This document shows, one piece after another, positions 17,716-26,197 of a stretch of 64,000 nucleotides of DNA. Source of the stretch: Streptosporangium canum (GTDB lineage Bacteria > Actinomycetota > Actinomycetes > Streptosporangiales > Streptosporangiaceae). A program made the position numbers and the translations under genes. The notes under the pieces are model-generated. The model was not told where the DNA came from and made no database searches. It saw only the letters and a program-made list of their open reading frames with translations. Each line of letters opens with the position of its first letter. The stretch's first letter is position 1. Location: the NCBI RefSeq assembly GCF_900113865.1, contig NZ_FOQY01000003.1, positions 1-64,000 of the forward strand, written 5' to 3'.

Positions 17716-19503
17716 TCAGCCCAGGCCGTTGAGGTAGGCCCGGTGGCTGCGGGAGAACTCGAAGGAGTTGTACTTGTCCCAGTTGATCGACCAGGTCATC
17801 AGGCCGCGCAGGTTCGGGTAGACGCCGCGCGGCTTGTACGGCCCGCAGTTGGTCCCCTTCGCCAGGCAGTCGAAGGCCTTCTGGACCTCGGCCACCGTGG
17901 TGAAGCCGTTGCCCGCGTAGGCCGCGGCGGGCAGGCCGATGGCGACCTGGTCCGGGCGCAGGGCGGGGAAGACGTTGTTCGGGTTCCCCGCGATCGGGAA
18001 GCCCGCCAGCAGCATGTCCGTCATGGCCACGTGGAAGTCGTGGGTGCCCATGGTGTGGTACTGGTTGTCCAGCCCGGTGATCGGCCCGGAGTTGTAGTCC
18101 TGGACGTGGAGCAGGGTCAGGTCGTTGCGCATCGCGTGGATGACGGGCAGGTAGGACCCGGCCCGCTGGTCGGCCGAGCCGTTCGCGCCGGGACCGTAGA
18201 ACTGGTAGCCGAGCTGGACGAAGAAGGTCTCCGGGGCCATGGTCAGCACGAACTTGGCGCCGTACCTGGCCTTGAGGGTCTTCAGCGCGGAGATCAGGTT
18301 GACGATGACCGGGGTGGTCGGGGCGGCGAGGTTGGTGTCGCCCTGGTTGAGGTAGAGCGAGTGGCCCTCGAAGTCGATGTCGAGCCCGTCGAGGCCGTAC
18401 CTGTCGATGATGGCGCTCACCGACTGGACGAACGTGTCGCGCGCGGCCGCGGTGGTGAGCTGGACCTGGCCGTTCTGGCCGCCGATCGAGATCAGCACCT
18501 TTTTGCCGAGCGCCTGCTTGGCCCGGATCGCCGCGATGAAGTCGGCCTCCGGCTCGACGCCGGGGCACTCGGCGACCGGGCACTGCTGGAAGCGGATGTC
18601 ACCGGAGGTCACCGAGGTCGGCTCGCCGAAGGCGAGGTTGATGACGTTCCACTCGTTCGGCACGTCGGCCATCCGGATGTAGCCGGAGCCGTTGGCGAAG
18701 GAGGCGTGCAGGTAGCCGACCAGCACCCGCTTGGGCAGGCTGCCCGGCTGGTCGCCGCCGACCGTGGCGGAGACCTGAGCGGACCTGGCCGACTCGCCGG
18801 TCGGGTTGACGGCGCTCACCTGGTAGGTGTGCGTGCCCGCGCCGGGGGTGTCGGTGTAGGCGGTGGTGGCCGGCGAGCCCACCTTGGCGCCGTCGCGGTA
18901 GACGTTGTAGCCGGTCGCGTTCGAGGAGGGGTTCCAGCTCAGCGCCACGTTCGCGCCGCCGGCCGTGGCGGTCAGGCCGGTCGGCGCGGCCGGGGGCTGC
19001 CCCTGTCCGGCCTCGCCGTCGAGCACGAAGTCGTCGGCCTGGTAGGCGCCCTGGCCGTACCAGCCGTTGACGTAGATCGTCACCGAGGTGGTCGAGGCGC
19101 CGGTGGTGAAGGTCCTGGAGAGCTGGGAGTAGGCCGACGGCGAGGAGGTCCACGTGCTCTGGTCGGTCGTGCCGGTGCCGAGCACGCCCAGGAAGACGTA
19201 GCCGCCCCGCACCCACGCCGACAGCGAGTAGGAGGAGGACGGCTTGACGCTGACGGTCTGCTGGCAGCGCGCGGTGTCACTGCCGGCCGGCGTGGCCTGC
19301 AGCGCCTTCGAGCCGCCGTGCACCGGCGACGACACCGCCGTGGCGCCCGCCGACGCCGAACACGTCCAGCCGGCCAGGTCGCTCTCGAATCCGGGGTTCG
19401 TCGCGATGTTTGCGGCGTGGGCGGGCGACGCGGCCAGCATCGTCCCGCTCAGCACCAGTACGGCCGCCGCCGCAAGTTTTCTGAGATTCAATCGATGGTT
19501 CAT
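17716..19503 (-). CDS. Secreted GH18 chitinase with N-terminal CBM and FnIII domain
   Basis: A 595-residue exported enzyme started at ATG 19503 behind GAGGCAGG. Order: signal peptide to about residue 30 (SPAHAA cleavage), a carbohydrate-binding jelly-roll type module (about 31-170, NIATNPGFESDLAGWTC), an FnIII domain (about 178-265), then the GH18 barrel. The catalytic DGLDIDFEG motif places the acid Glu near residue 379. GH18 enzymes cleave chitin with substrate-assisted retention. The C-terminal MTWSINWDKYNSFEFSR motif is shared with the third GH18 protein. A separate hairpin follows the gene, so it may be its own transcription unit. Confidence 0.94.
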   Translation of the reverse strand: MNHRLNLRKLAAAAVLVLSGTMLAASPAHAANIATNPGFESDLAGWTCSASAGATAVSSPVHGGSKALQATPAGSDTARCQQTVSVKPSSSYSLSAWVRGGYVFLGVLGTGTTDQSTWTSSPSAYSQLSRTFTTGASTTSVTIYVNGWYGQGAYQADDFVLDGEAGQGQPPAAPTGLTATAGGANVALSWNPSSNATGYNVYRDGAKVGSPATTAYTDTPGAGTHTYQVSAVNPTGESARSAQVSATVGGDQPGSLPKRVLVGYLHASFANGSGYIRMADVPNEWNVINLAFGEPTSVTSGDIRFQQCPVAECPGVEPEADFIAAIRAKQALGKKVLISIGGQNGQVQLTTAAARDTFVQSVSAIIDRYGLDGLDIDFEGHSLYLNQGDTNLAAPTTPVIVNLISALKTLKARYGAKFVLTMAPETFFVQLGYQFYGPGANGSADQRAGSYLPVIHAMRNDLTLLHVQDYNSGPITGLDNQYHTMGTHDFHVAMTDMLLAGFPIAGNPNNVFPALRPDQVAIGLPAAAYAGNGFTTVAEVQKAFDCLAKGTNCGPYKPRGVYPNLRGLMTWSINWDKYNSFEFSRSHRAYLNGLG

Positions 19504-19543
19504 GACCTGCCTCGTGCGGCTGGGTGGGGGGGGTGTCACGGGG

Positions 19544-19582
19544 GTACGGCCCGCACCCCGGGGGCGGGAATGCGGGCCGTAC
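19544..19582 (-). terminator. Terminator hairpin after the second GH18 gene
   Basis: GTACGGCCCGCA (19544-19555) pairs perfectly with TGCGGGCCGTAC (19571-19582), with G/C-rich inner pairing, directly after the stop codon at 19586. Confidence 0.8.
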
Positions 19583-19585
19583 GGT

Positions 19586-21271
19586 CTAGAAACCTGCGGT
19601 GATCTTGGTGAACTCCCAGTCGGCCTGGGCGATGCCGCTGCAGTTCTCCTGGACGCCGCCGCCGGGGCAGGGGCGGTCACGGTTGACCGACCAGAACGCG
19701 AATCGGGTCAGGCCCTTGGACTTGGCCCAGTCGCGGATCTGGGTCCACTGCGCCGGGGAGGTCTGCTCCTGCTGGTCGGACAGGCCGTTCATGCCGGAGA
19801 TGCCCATCCGGGCGTAGGCCTGCGCGTCGGTCCAGCCGTTGGCCGACTTCAGCGCGTTCTTCAGGCCCTCGGAGGCGTTGATCGTGCTCTGGTACATGTT
19901 GGCGCCGCCGCCGAAGTCGAACGGCATGATCGTGTAGTTGTCGATCGGCACGGCGAGCGCCTTGGCCTGGTTGATCAGGCGGATGCCGGGGGCCGTCGGG
20001 CCGCTGGTCGAGGTGCCGAAGGTGACGACGACCTTGACGTTCGGGTTGTTGGCCTTGACGATCTTCAGGCCGTTGAGGATCCGGTCCTGCACGGTGTAGT
20101 TCTCGAACTCGTCGGTGTTCTCGATGTCGAAGTCGACCACCGCCGGGCCGACGGCGTTGATGACCTGCTGCACGGCGCCGGCGAAGGCCGCCGGGGTGGA
20201 GCAGTTCGGGCCGAGCTTGTTGCCCTGCCAGCCGCCGAAGGAGATCTGCACGCTGCCGCCCGCGGCCTTGATCTGGTTGATGGCCGCCTGGTCGGCGCCG
20301 CCGGTCAGCGGGCGCTGCCCGTCCCAGGCCGGGTTGCAGCCGCCGCTGGACAGGATGAACGCCATGGTGAAGGACTTGATGCCGGTCGCGTTCATCACCG
20401 TGACCGGGCTGGGCGGGTTGCCCCAGCCGGTGTAGAGGTAGGGCGCGCCGTCCATCTTGCCGCCGGGGCTCGGGCAGCCGGTGGTGGTGCCGGTGACCTG
20501 GGCGCTGGAGGCGGACTCGCCGACGGAGTTGTAGGCCCTGACCGTGTAGGTGTGCGCCTCGCACGTGCCCAGGCCGGAGACGGTGGCGGTGGTGCCGGTG
20601 ACCTGGGCGCGCTGGGTGGCGCCCTCGTAGACGCGGTAGCCGGTCACGGTGCCGGACGACGCGCCCCACGACAGGGAGATGCCGCCGTCGGTCGTGCCGG
20701 TGACCGACGGGGCGCCGGGCTGGCCGGGCGTGCCGCTGCCGGTGGTGGTGCCGGTGACCGGGCCGCTGACGCCGGAGAGGTTCCCGGCGGCGTCACGGGC
20801 GCGGACGGTGTAGGTGTAGGCGGTCGAGGGGGTCAGCCCGGAGTCGGTGTGGGAGGTGCCGGTGGCGGTGGTCACCAGGGTCGTGCCCCGGTAGACGTTG
20901 TAGCCGGTGACGCCGACGTTGTCGGTGGAGGCGTCCCACGCCAGCGAGACGGTCGACGAGCTCGTGCCGGTCACGCGGAGGTTGCCGGGCACGCTGGGCG
21001 CCGTGGTGTCACCGCCGCCGGTGGCGACCTTCCACAGGGCCGGGACGTTGGACGGCTCCCAGCCGGGCAGGGAGGTGTGGCCCTGGATGCATTCGTAGTC
21101 GACGCCGTTGTAGGTCACCTGGGCGCCGGTGGCGTAGGCCGTCCACGCCTGCCACTGGGGGGCGGCGAACATGGCGGCCGCCTGGGGGGCGGCGTTCGCG
21201 ACGGCGGTGAGCCCGGTGAAGGTCATCGCCAGGGCGGCGAGCACGGCGAAGGCCATGCGACGTAATCTCAT
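19586..21271 (-). CDS. Secreted GH18 chitinase with CBM5/12 and two FnIII domains
   Basis: A 561-residue exported enzyme. ATG 21271 is favoured over 21277 because AGGA lies 6 bp before it. Order: signal peptide (to about 27), chitin-binding CBM5/12 (about 35-83, WQAWTAYATGAQVTYNG), two FnIII domains (about 92-175 and 185-265), and a GH18 domain of the bacterial exochitinase subgroup. The catalytic VVDFDIENTDE motif has its Glu near residue 384. The second FnIII is nearly identical to that in the next gene (20540-20674 versus 22255-22389). Only 8 bp separate it from the upstream chitinase gene, so the pair is likely one transcript. Confidence 0.94.
   Translation of the reverse strand: MRLRRMAFAVLAALAMTFTGLTAVANAAPQAAAMFAAPQWQAWTAYATGAQVTYNGVDYECIQGHTSLPGWEPSNVPALWKVATGGGDTTAPSVPGNLRVTGTSSSTVSLAWDASTDNVGVTGYNVYRGTTLVTTATGTSHTDSGLTPSTAYTYTVRARDAAGNLSGVSGPVTGTTTGSGTPGQPGAPSVTGTTDGGISLSWGASSGTVTGYRVYEGATQRAQVTGTTATVSGLGTCEAHTYTVRAYNSVGESASSAQVTGTTTGCPSPGGKMDGAPYLYTGWGNPPSPVTVMNATGIKSFTMAFILSSGGCNPAWDGQRPLTGGADQAAINQIKAAGGSVQISFGGWQGNKLGPNCSTPAAFAGAVQQVINAVGPAVVDFDIENTDEFENYTVQDRILNGLKIVKANNPNVKVVVTFGTSTSGPTAPGIRLINQAKALAVPIDNYTIMPFDFGGGANMYQSTINASEGLKNALKSANGWTDAQAYARMGISGMNGLSDQQEQTSPAQWTQIRDWAKSKGLTRFAFWSVNRDRPCPGGGVQENCSGIAQADWEFTKITAGF
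20540..20674 (-). repeat. FnIII-coding direct repeat, copy 1
   Basis: About 135 bp inside the second GH18 gene match 22255-22389 inside the third at roughly 92% by eye, well above the similarity of the flanking catalytic domains. It indicates recent duplication or gene conversion of the FnIII module. Confidence 0.75.
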
Positions 21272-21279
21272 GAGCATTC

Positions 21280-22857
21280 CTAGGGGAGAGTCGCGAGATG
21301 CGGCTTGACGGTCCTGGAGAAGTTCCAGTTGTTCGAGGCGTCCCAGTTGATCGACCAGGTCATCGCGCCCCGGATCTCGGGGTAGGCGCGCGGCGGAACG
21401 AAGCTGCCGCAGCCGGTCCGGGTGGCCAGGCAGGTCAGCGCCTGGTTGACCAGCGAGGGGGCGACGACGCCGCCGCCGGCCGCGCCGGGTCCGGCGGGCA
21501 GGCCGAGCGCCACCTGGTCGGGGCGGAGGCCGTTCTCCAGCTGGATGCAGGCCAGCGCGGTCATGAAGTTGACCGTGCCCTGCGAGTAGGCGGCCATCTG
21601 GTCGCAGCCGAGCATCGAACCGGAGTTGTAGAACTGGGTGTGGACGACCGTGAGGATGTCCTTGATGTTCAGCGCGAGCTTGAAGTACTCCGCGCCGGTG
21701 GACTGCATGTCGATGGTCTGCGGGGCCATCGTGATGATGAGTCCGGCGCCCGCCTTGGCGCGCAGCGCCCGCAGCGCCTGGCCCATGTAGGTGGAGTTGA
21801 GGCCGTTCTCCAGGTCGATGTCCACGCCGTCGAAGCCGTAGCTCTGCATCAGGGCGTAGACGGTGTCGGCGAACTTCGTCGCCGCGGCGGCGCTGGCCAC
21901 CTGCACCCGGCCGAGCTCGCCGCCGACCGAGAGGATGACCTTCTTGCCGCGCGAGTGGAGCGTCTGCACGTCGGCCTTGAACTGGGCGTCGGTGTAGCCG
22001 CCGAGGGAGGACGACAGGCCGGGGTCGACGCTGAAGACGACCTCACCGGGGGTGGCGGTGGACTCGCCGAAGGCGACCGCGACCAGGTCGTACTCGTTGG
22101 GGACCGCCGACAGCTTGAGCTCGACGGCGGGGTTGTCGAAGTTGTGCCAGTAGCCGGTGAGGAAGTGCTTGGGCAGCTGGCTGACGGGGCAGCCGGTGGT
22201 GGTGGCGCTCGCCGGGTCGCTCTTGGGACCCTCACCCGCGGAGTTGTAGGCCGCGACCGTGTAGGTGTGCGCCTCGCACACCCCCAGACCGGAGACGGTG
22301 GCGGTGGTGCCGGTGACCTGGGCGCGCTGGGTGGTGCCCTCGTAGACCCGGTAACCGGTCACCGTGCCGCTCGACGCCCCCCACGACAGCGCGACACTGT
22401 TCGCGCCACCCGTCGCCGACACCGCACCGGGCCTGCCGGGCGCGGTCTCACCGCTCCCACCGCCGCAGTCGGCGCCGTTGAGCTTGCAGCCCGCCGGTAC
22501 GGCGGCCGCCCCGCCGGGGGTGCCGAGGAAGCCGAAGCTCACGCTGCCGCCCGCCGGGACACCGCCGTTCCACCCGACGTTGGTGAAGGTGAAGTGCTGG
22601 CCGCTGCGGGCCAGCGTGGCGTCCCAGAAGGACCCGACGTTGATCCCCGCCGGGAGGTCGAACTCGACCTTCCAGCCGGTCAGGGCCGTGGTGGAGTCGT
22701 TCTTGATCGTGTATTTGCCCTCGAAGCCGGAACCCCAGTCGCCGACCTTGACGAAGGTGGCGGAGGCCGAGGCGGCCTGGGCGGGGACCGCGACCATCAT
22801 CGCCATGACGAGGGCCGCCAAGGCGACAAGAGATCGAGCGATGACGCGAAATTTCAC
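21280..22857 (-). CDS. Secreted GH18 chitinase with N-terminal CBM2 and FnIII
   Basis: A 525-residue exported enzyme begun at GTG 22857, five bases after GAGG; an ATG at 22899 would delay the signal peptide. Order: signal peptide (about 1-28), family 2 carbohydrate-binding module (about 29-132, with GWKVEFDLPAG and FTFTNVGWNG), linker, FnIII (about 140-225), and GH18 domain with catalytic YGFDGVDIDLENG, Glu near residue 350. CBM2 binds crystalline cellulose or chitin. First gene of the cluster; upstream lie strong hairpins and a palindrome at 23544-23560. Confidence 0.94.
   Translation of the reverse strand: MKFRVIARSLVALAALVMAMMVAVPAQAASASATFVKVGDWGSGFEGKYTIKNDSTTALTGWKVEFDLPAGINVGSFWDATLARSGQHFTFTNVGWNGGVPAGGSVSFGFLGTPGGAAAVPAGCKLNGADCGGGSGETAPGRPGAVSATGGANSVALSWGASSGTVTGYRVYEGTTQRAQVTGTTATVSGLGVCEAHTYTVAAYNSAGEGPKSDPASATTTGCPVSQLPKHFLTGYWHNFDNPAVELKLSAVPNEYDLVAVAFGESTATPGEVVFSVDPGLSSSLGGYTDAQFKADVQTLHSRGKKVILSVGGELGRVQVASAAAATKFADTVYALMQSYGFDGVDIDLENGLNSTYMGQALRALRAKAGAGLIITMAPQTIDMQSTGAEYFKLALNIKDILTVVHTQFYNSGSMLGCDQMAAYSQGTVNFMTALACIQLENGLRPDQVALGLPAGPGAAGGGVVAPSLVNQALTCLATRTGCGSFVPPRAYPEIRGAMTWSINWDASNNWNFSRTVKPHLATLP
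22255..22389 (-). repeat. FnIII-coding direct repeat, copy 2
   Basis: Partner of 20540-20674; only about eleven of 135 bases differ, mostly at silent positions. Confidence 0.75.
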
Positions 22858-22885
22858 GTTGACCTCATGAATTCGGTGGGGGGTG

Positions 22886-22957
22886 GCCGTACGGCCCACG
22901 CCCCCTGGGGGGGTGCTCCTCGGGGAGAGCGAGGAGGCGGGGCGCGAGCCGTACGGC
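22886..22957 (-). terminator. Hairpin upstream of the first GH18 gene
   Basis: A 19-nt arm at 22886-22904 pairs with 22939-22957 with two mismatches; both arms contain the self-palindrome GCCGTACGGC. It could end a short upstream minus-strand transcript or fold in the 5' leader of the chitinase mRNA. Confidence 0.5.
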
Positions 22958-22963
22958 GGGCAG

Positions 22964-23002
22964 GGCGCGGTCCCGGCCCCGCAGGAAGGGCGGGACCGCG
23001 CC
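22964..23002. terminator. Second strong hairpin upstream of the chitinase cluster
   Basis: GGCGCGGTCCCG (22964-22975) pairs perfectly with CGGGACCGCGCC (22991-23002), loop 15 nt. Terminator-like, yet no certain gene ends beside it. Confidence 0.6.
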
Positions 23003-23093
23003 GTGGATCAGCGCGGACCGTCGCCCGGCGCGGGTGGCGAGGGCGCCGTCACCGGCGGCCCCCGGGGCCTCCGCCCCGAGCGGGTCGCCTGGT

Positions 23094-23390
23094 CTATGGG
23101 TTCGGCTCTCCCGCCGACGGGCCCGGGAGCGTCGCGGATGTACCGCCGGCCGTTGTCGCGGGTGTGGCGGCGGCCGTTGTCGCCGGTGTGACGGCGGGAC
23201 GGGACGGCGCTCGCGTCAGGGCGGCGGCGGAGCCGTTGGCGGCCGGGTGGTCGCCCTCGCTCCCGGACCTCCGGTCAGAGGTCCCGGCGGTGGCCGTGAC
23301 AGCGGCGGCGTCGGCGCTGCCGGGCGGGGAGGCCCCGGAGGGAAGGCTTGCCGGCGCAGTCAGGAAGGGTAAAGGAAGGGCACGCCGCAT
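23094..23390 (-). CDS. Doubtful small Ala/Pro/Thr-rich open frame
   Basis: A possible 98-residue protein (MRRALPLPFLTAPASLPSG start) with GGGAG 5 bp before ATG 23390. It is low in complexity, with a repeated PATTA segment that reflects DNA repeats near 23150-23190, and has no recognisable domain or clear signal peptide. Two terminator-like hairpins follow at 23002 and 22957, which would suit the end of a small transcript. It may equally be non-coding. The 872-bp stretch 22858-23729 contains nothing better. Confidence 0.22.
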   Translation of the reverse strand: MRRALPLPFLTAPASLPSGASPPGSADAAAVTATAGTSDRRSGSEGDHPAANGSAAALTRAPSRPAVTPATTAAATPATTAGGTSATLPGPSAGEPNP

Positions 23391-23447
23391 GATCGCTCCC
23401 ATGAGGGGGGAACCTGGGGGGTGTAGGACGTCCGGGTAATCGGACCT

Positions 23448-23519
23448 TCATGCAGTGAAGACTGCCGTCGTCGAGTTTCCGCAGCTTAAAATCTGACCGG
23501 CCGGAGGCGGGCGGGCCAT
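23448..23519 (-). CDS. Possible 23-codon leader peptide
   Basis: ATG 23519 follows a very strong GAGGAGG site by 4 bp and is 24 bp downstream, on the minus strand, of the palindrome at 23544-23560. The frame encodes MARPPPAGQILSCGNSTTAV plus three residues and stops at 23448. Its stop overlaps another ATG. The ribosome site is among the best in the window, but so short a frame cannot be confirmed by sequence alone. Confidence 0.25.
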   Translation of the reverse strand: MARPPPAGQILSCGNSTTAVFTA

Positions 23520-23543
23520 GCGACCTCCTCTTCGGCATTTCTT

Positions 23544-23560
23544 TTAGGAAAGTTTCCTAA
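23544..23560. promoter_or_regulatory. 17-bp perfect palindrome, operator-like
   Basis: TTAGGAAA-G-TTTCCTAA at 23544-23560 is a perfect inverted repeat in locally A/T-rich DNA, and no second copy was noticed in the window. It lies about 690 bp before the first GH18 start. By inference it may bind a carbohydrate-responsive repressor; the protein family cannot be assigned from the site alone. Confidence 0.6.
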
Positions 23561-23729
23561 GAGTTGTCGTGATCGTAGCCTTGACAGACTTCCCCCACAA
23601 GGCCCAAAAGCTTCGCATTTCAACGATCCAGCTAGGCACGTTCCAACCCTCGTGCGCGACCGGAGGCGCGGGTGGCCGGGATCGGGGACGGAGGTCTCGC
23701 CCGGCCCGCCGCGCGAGACCTCCGCCGCG

Positions 23730-24422
23730 TCAGGCCATGGCCTCGGACAGGGGTTTGCGGACCAGGTCGGGGACCTCGGCGTCGGCGGCCGCGTACCCGA
23801 TCGGGAACAGGATGTAGGGGCGCTCGTTGCCCGGACGCCCGCAGATGCCGGTCAGGAACGCCATCGGGTTCGGGGTGTGGGTGAGCGTGGACAGGCCCAT
23901 CGCGTGCAGGGCGGCGATGAAGAAGCCGCAGGCGATGCCGACGCTCTCGTTGACGTAGTAGTGCTTGACCCTGGTGCCGTCGGGGCGCACGCCGTACTTC
24001 TCCGCGAAGCAGACCACCAGCCACGGCACCGTTTCGAGGTAGTCCTTGTCGGAGCCCGTCTCCAGGTGGGCCAGGGCCGAACGCCACTCCGGGGTCAGCC
24101 GCCCGCCCTCGTAGTTCTGCCGCTCCTCGACCTCGGCCGCCTCCCTGATCCGCCTCCTGGTCTCCGGGTCGCCGATCACGACGAACTTCCACGGCTGCTG
24201 GTGGGCCCCCGAGGGCGCGGTGTTCGCCGTCCTGACGGCCAGCTCGACGCACTCGCGCGGCACCGGCTCGTCGCTGAAGAACCGCACGCTCCGGCGCCGG
24301 TCCATGTGCTCGTAGAACTCCCGGCCCCGCGTCACCATCTCCGCCTCGGGATAGCGCACGGGCCGGTACGGGATGAATGGATGGGAATGTTCCCGTGCCA
24401 CGTTTGCCTCCATTGTTGGCAT
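23730..24422 (-). CDS. Nitroreductase family protein (iodotyrosine-deiodinase-like)
   Basis: A 230-residue FMN-dependent oxidoreductase of the nitroreductase fold. The N-terminal RRRSVRFFSDEPVP segment contacts the FMN phosphate, NTAPSGAHQQPWKFVVIG is the second flavin loop, and NESVGIACGFFIAALHAMGLSTLTHTPNP is the conserved dimer helix region, closest in feel to the deiodinase/BluB-related subgroup. An ATG at 24413 is an alternative start. It is divergent from the Lrp-type regulator with a 107-bp gap. The substrate is unknown. Confidence 0.88.
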   Translation of the reverse strand: MPTMEANVAREHSHPFIPYRPVRYPEAEMVTRGREFYEHMDRRRSVRFFSDEPVPRECVELAVRTANTAPSGAHQQPWKFVVIGDPETRRRIREAAEVEERQNYEGGRLTPEWRSALAHLETGSDKDYLETVPWLVVCFAEKYGVRPDGTRVKHYYVNESVGIACGFFIAALHAMGLSTLTHTPNPMAFLTGICGRPGNERPYILFPIGYAAADAEVPDLVRKPLSEAMA

Positions 24423-24529
24423 ATATGCAGGCGTAGTCTGAATTGCGGCTACAGACGAGGCAACACCGTGGTCGATCCACTGTCAGATTGACAGCGCCGG
24501 ATACGGCCCGCACTCCGGAGGTGGACAGA

Positions 24530-25027
24530 TTGGCAGCGCGGAGAGACGGGCTGGACGAGCTCGACCGCAAGGTGCTCCATCTGATCAGGGAACGTCCGCG
24601 GACCGGCCTGCTGGAGATCGCCCGCCTCCTCGGCGTCGCCCGGGGCACCGTCCAGGCCCGCCTGGACCGGATGGTCGCCGACGGCGTGATCACCGACTTC
24701 GGCCCCAACCTCTCCCCGCGCGCCCTCGGCTACCCGGTGCAGGCCTTCACCACCCTTGAGGTGGAGCAGATCACCCGCCCCGACATCTCCGCCGCCCTGA
24801 CCGCGATCCCCGAAGTCCTCGAAGCCCACATCGTCACCGGCCCCGGCGACGTCTGGTGCCGCATCGCCGGACGCGACCACGAGCACATCCAGCAGGTCAT
24901 CGACCAGACCCTGGCCATCCCCGGAGTACGGCGGAGCAGCACGGTGATCACCCTGTCCACCGTGGTCGCGCACCGGGTCCAGCCCCTGGCCGACGCCCCT
25001 CGGGCCGCCGATCGCCGATCGCCGTGA
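24530..25027 (+). CDS. Lrp/AsnC family transcriptional regulator
   Basis: About 165 residues if started at TTG 24530, which has GGAGG 8 bp upstream; an ATG at 24443 would add an improbable basic tail. The N-terminal winged helix-turn-helix (LDELDRKVLHLIRERPRTGLLEI...) is followed by the RAM-type alpha/beta ligand-binding domain with DVWCRIAGRDHEHIQQVID. Such regulators sense amino acids. The LysE-type exporter 118 bp downstream is the evident target, a pairing common for leucine or lysine export. Confidence 0.9.
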   Translation: MAARRDGLDELDRKVLHLIRERPRTGLLEIARLLGVARGTVQARLDRMVADGVITDFGPNLSPRALGYPVQAFTTLEVEQITRPDISAALTAIPEVLEAHIVTGPGDVWCRIAGRDHEHIQQVIDQTLAIPGVRRSSTVITLSTVVAHRVQPLADAPRAADRRSP

Positions 25028-25145
25028 GCCGGTCCGGGGGGCGGGGTGAACCGCCCCCGACGGGGCGTCCGGGCCCGGCAGAGCGGCGGGCGCCTTCCGG
25101 GGAGTACGGTGATACGGATCCCGTACCGCCCCCTGGAGCACCGCT

Positions 25146-25796
25146 ATGTTCTTCGGCATCACCGATATATGGACCTATGTCCTCGGCGCCTTCTTCATCA
25201 TCCTGCTGCCCGGCCCGAACTCCCTCTACGTGCTCGCCACCGCCGCGCAGCGCGGCGTGCGGCAGGGATACCGCGGGGCGGCGGGGGTCTTCCTCGGCGA
25301 CACCGTCCTGATGGTGCTCGCCGCCGCCGGGGCCGCCTCGCTGCTGCGCTCGACCCCGGTCCTGTTCAACGTCGTCAAGTACGCCGGAGCGGCCTACCTG
25401 GCGTGGATCGGGTTCCAGATGCTGCGGGGGGCCTGGCGCTCCTGGCGGGCGGCCGGGACCGCGGAGGCCGTCGCCGCGCCGGAGACGACCCTGGAGGACC
25501 CGTTCCGCAAGGCCCTGGTGATCAGCCTGATGAACCCGAAGGCGATCCTGTTCTTCATCTCGTTCTTCATCCAGTTCGTGGACCCCGCCTACGGCACGCC
25601 CGTGCTGCCGTTCCTGATCCTGGGCGCGATCTGTCAGCTTTTCAGCGTGCTGTACCTGTCGGTACTGATCTTCGGCGGGACCTTCCTGGCCGGCCAGTTC
25701 CGGGCGCGCCGCAAGCTGTCGGCCGGGCTCACCTCGGGGGTGGGCGCGCTGTTCATCGGCTTCGGCGCGAGGCTGGCCACCGCGACGCTCGGCTGA
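25146..25796 (+). CDS. LysE/RhtB family amino-acid exporter (LeuE-like)
   Basis: A 216-residue membrane protein with six hydrophobic segments. The N-terminal ILLPGPNSLYVLATAAQRGVRQGYRGAAGVFLGD motif is diagnostic of the LysE superfamily, and KALVISLMNPKAILFFISFF is the conserved mid-protein motif; details resemble LeuE. It should export leucine or related amino acids under control of the preceding Lrp-type regulator. Its stop codon lies at the edge of a 38-bp tandem repeat. Confidence 0.9.
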   Translation: MFFGITDIWTYVLGAFFIILLPGPNSLYVLATAAQRGVRQGYRGAAGVFLGDTVLMVLAAAGAASLLRSTPVLFNVVKYAGAAYLAWIGFQMLRGAWRSWRAAGTAEAVAAPETTLEDPFRKALVISLMNPKAILFFISFFIQFVDPAYGTPVLPFLILGAICQLFSVLYLSVLIFGGTFLAGQFRARRKLSAGLTSGVGALFIGFGARLATATLG

Positions 25797-25888
25797 CCTT
25801 GATCGCGACGCCGGCTACCGCGACGCCTGATTGACCTTGATCGCGACGCCAGCTACCGCGACGCCTGATTGACCTTGATCGCGACGCT
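25795..25888. repeat. 38-bp tandem repeat joining two convergent gene ends
   Basis: Unit gaccttgatcgcgacgcc... occupies 25795-25832, 25833-25870 and, truncated, 25871-25888. The first copy holds the end of the leuE-like stop codon, the second the stop codon of the minus-strand gene, and the third is coding for that gene's last residues. The copies thus duplicate the 3' end of the minus-strand gene. Confidence 0.85.
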
Positions 25889-26197
25889 GACGAGCGAGAG
25901 GAACAGGTCGGCGTCGGCCTTGCCCTCGATCGTCATGGTCACCCACCCGGCGTCCCTGCCGGGGGTGACCCGCCGGCAGTCGGTGAGCACCCGGGCCCAC
26001 CGGTCGATCACGGCGGTGGTGAGCAGCAGCTCCACGGTGTGATCGCCCGGCATCCGGACGATCTCCCGGCCGCCGGACCGGAACCCGAGCCCCCTGCGGG
26101 TGCGTTTCAGTGCCAGATCGGGCCAGCGGATGAGCTGGGCCGCCACATTCGCGACACCCTCGGTCGACCGGTCGGACGTGTGCGCGCGCACTGCCAT
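25853..26197 (-). CDS. Luciferase-domain (DUF5519-like) protein
   Basis: A 114-residue protein if started at ATG 26197, where the recognisable domain begins (GVANVAAQLIRWPDLALKRTRRGLGFRSGGREIVRMPGDHTVELLL). The conserved GGREI, GDH and PGRDAGWVTMTIEG segments suggest the small luciferase/phospholipase-like DUF5519 fold, whose function is unknown. An ATG at 26344 with TATAAC six bases before it could give a leaderless 163-residue form with an Arg/Pro-rich extension. Its 3' end is tandemly duplicated downstream. 26198-26513 otherwise shows no gene. Confidence 0.7.
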   Translation of the reverse strand: MAVRAHTSDRSTEGVANVAAQLIRWPDLALKRTRRGLGFRSGGREIVRMPGDHTVELLLTTAVIDRWARVLTDCRRVTPGRDAGWVTMTIEGKADADLFLSLVSVAIKVNQASR

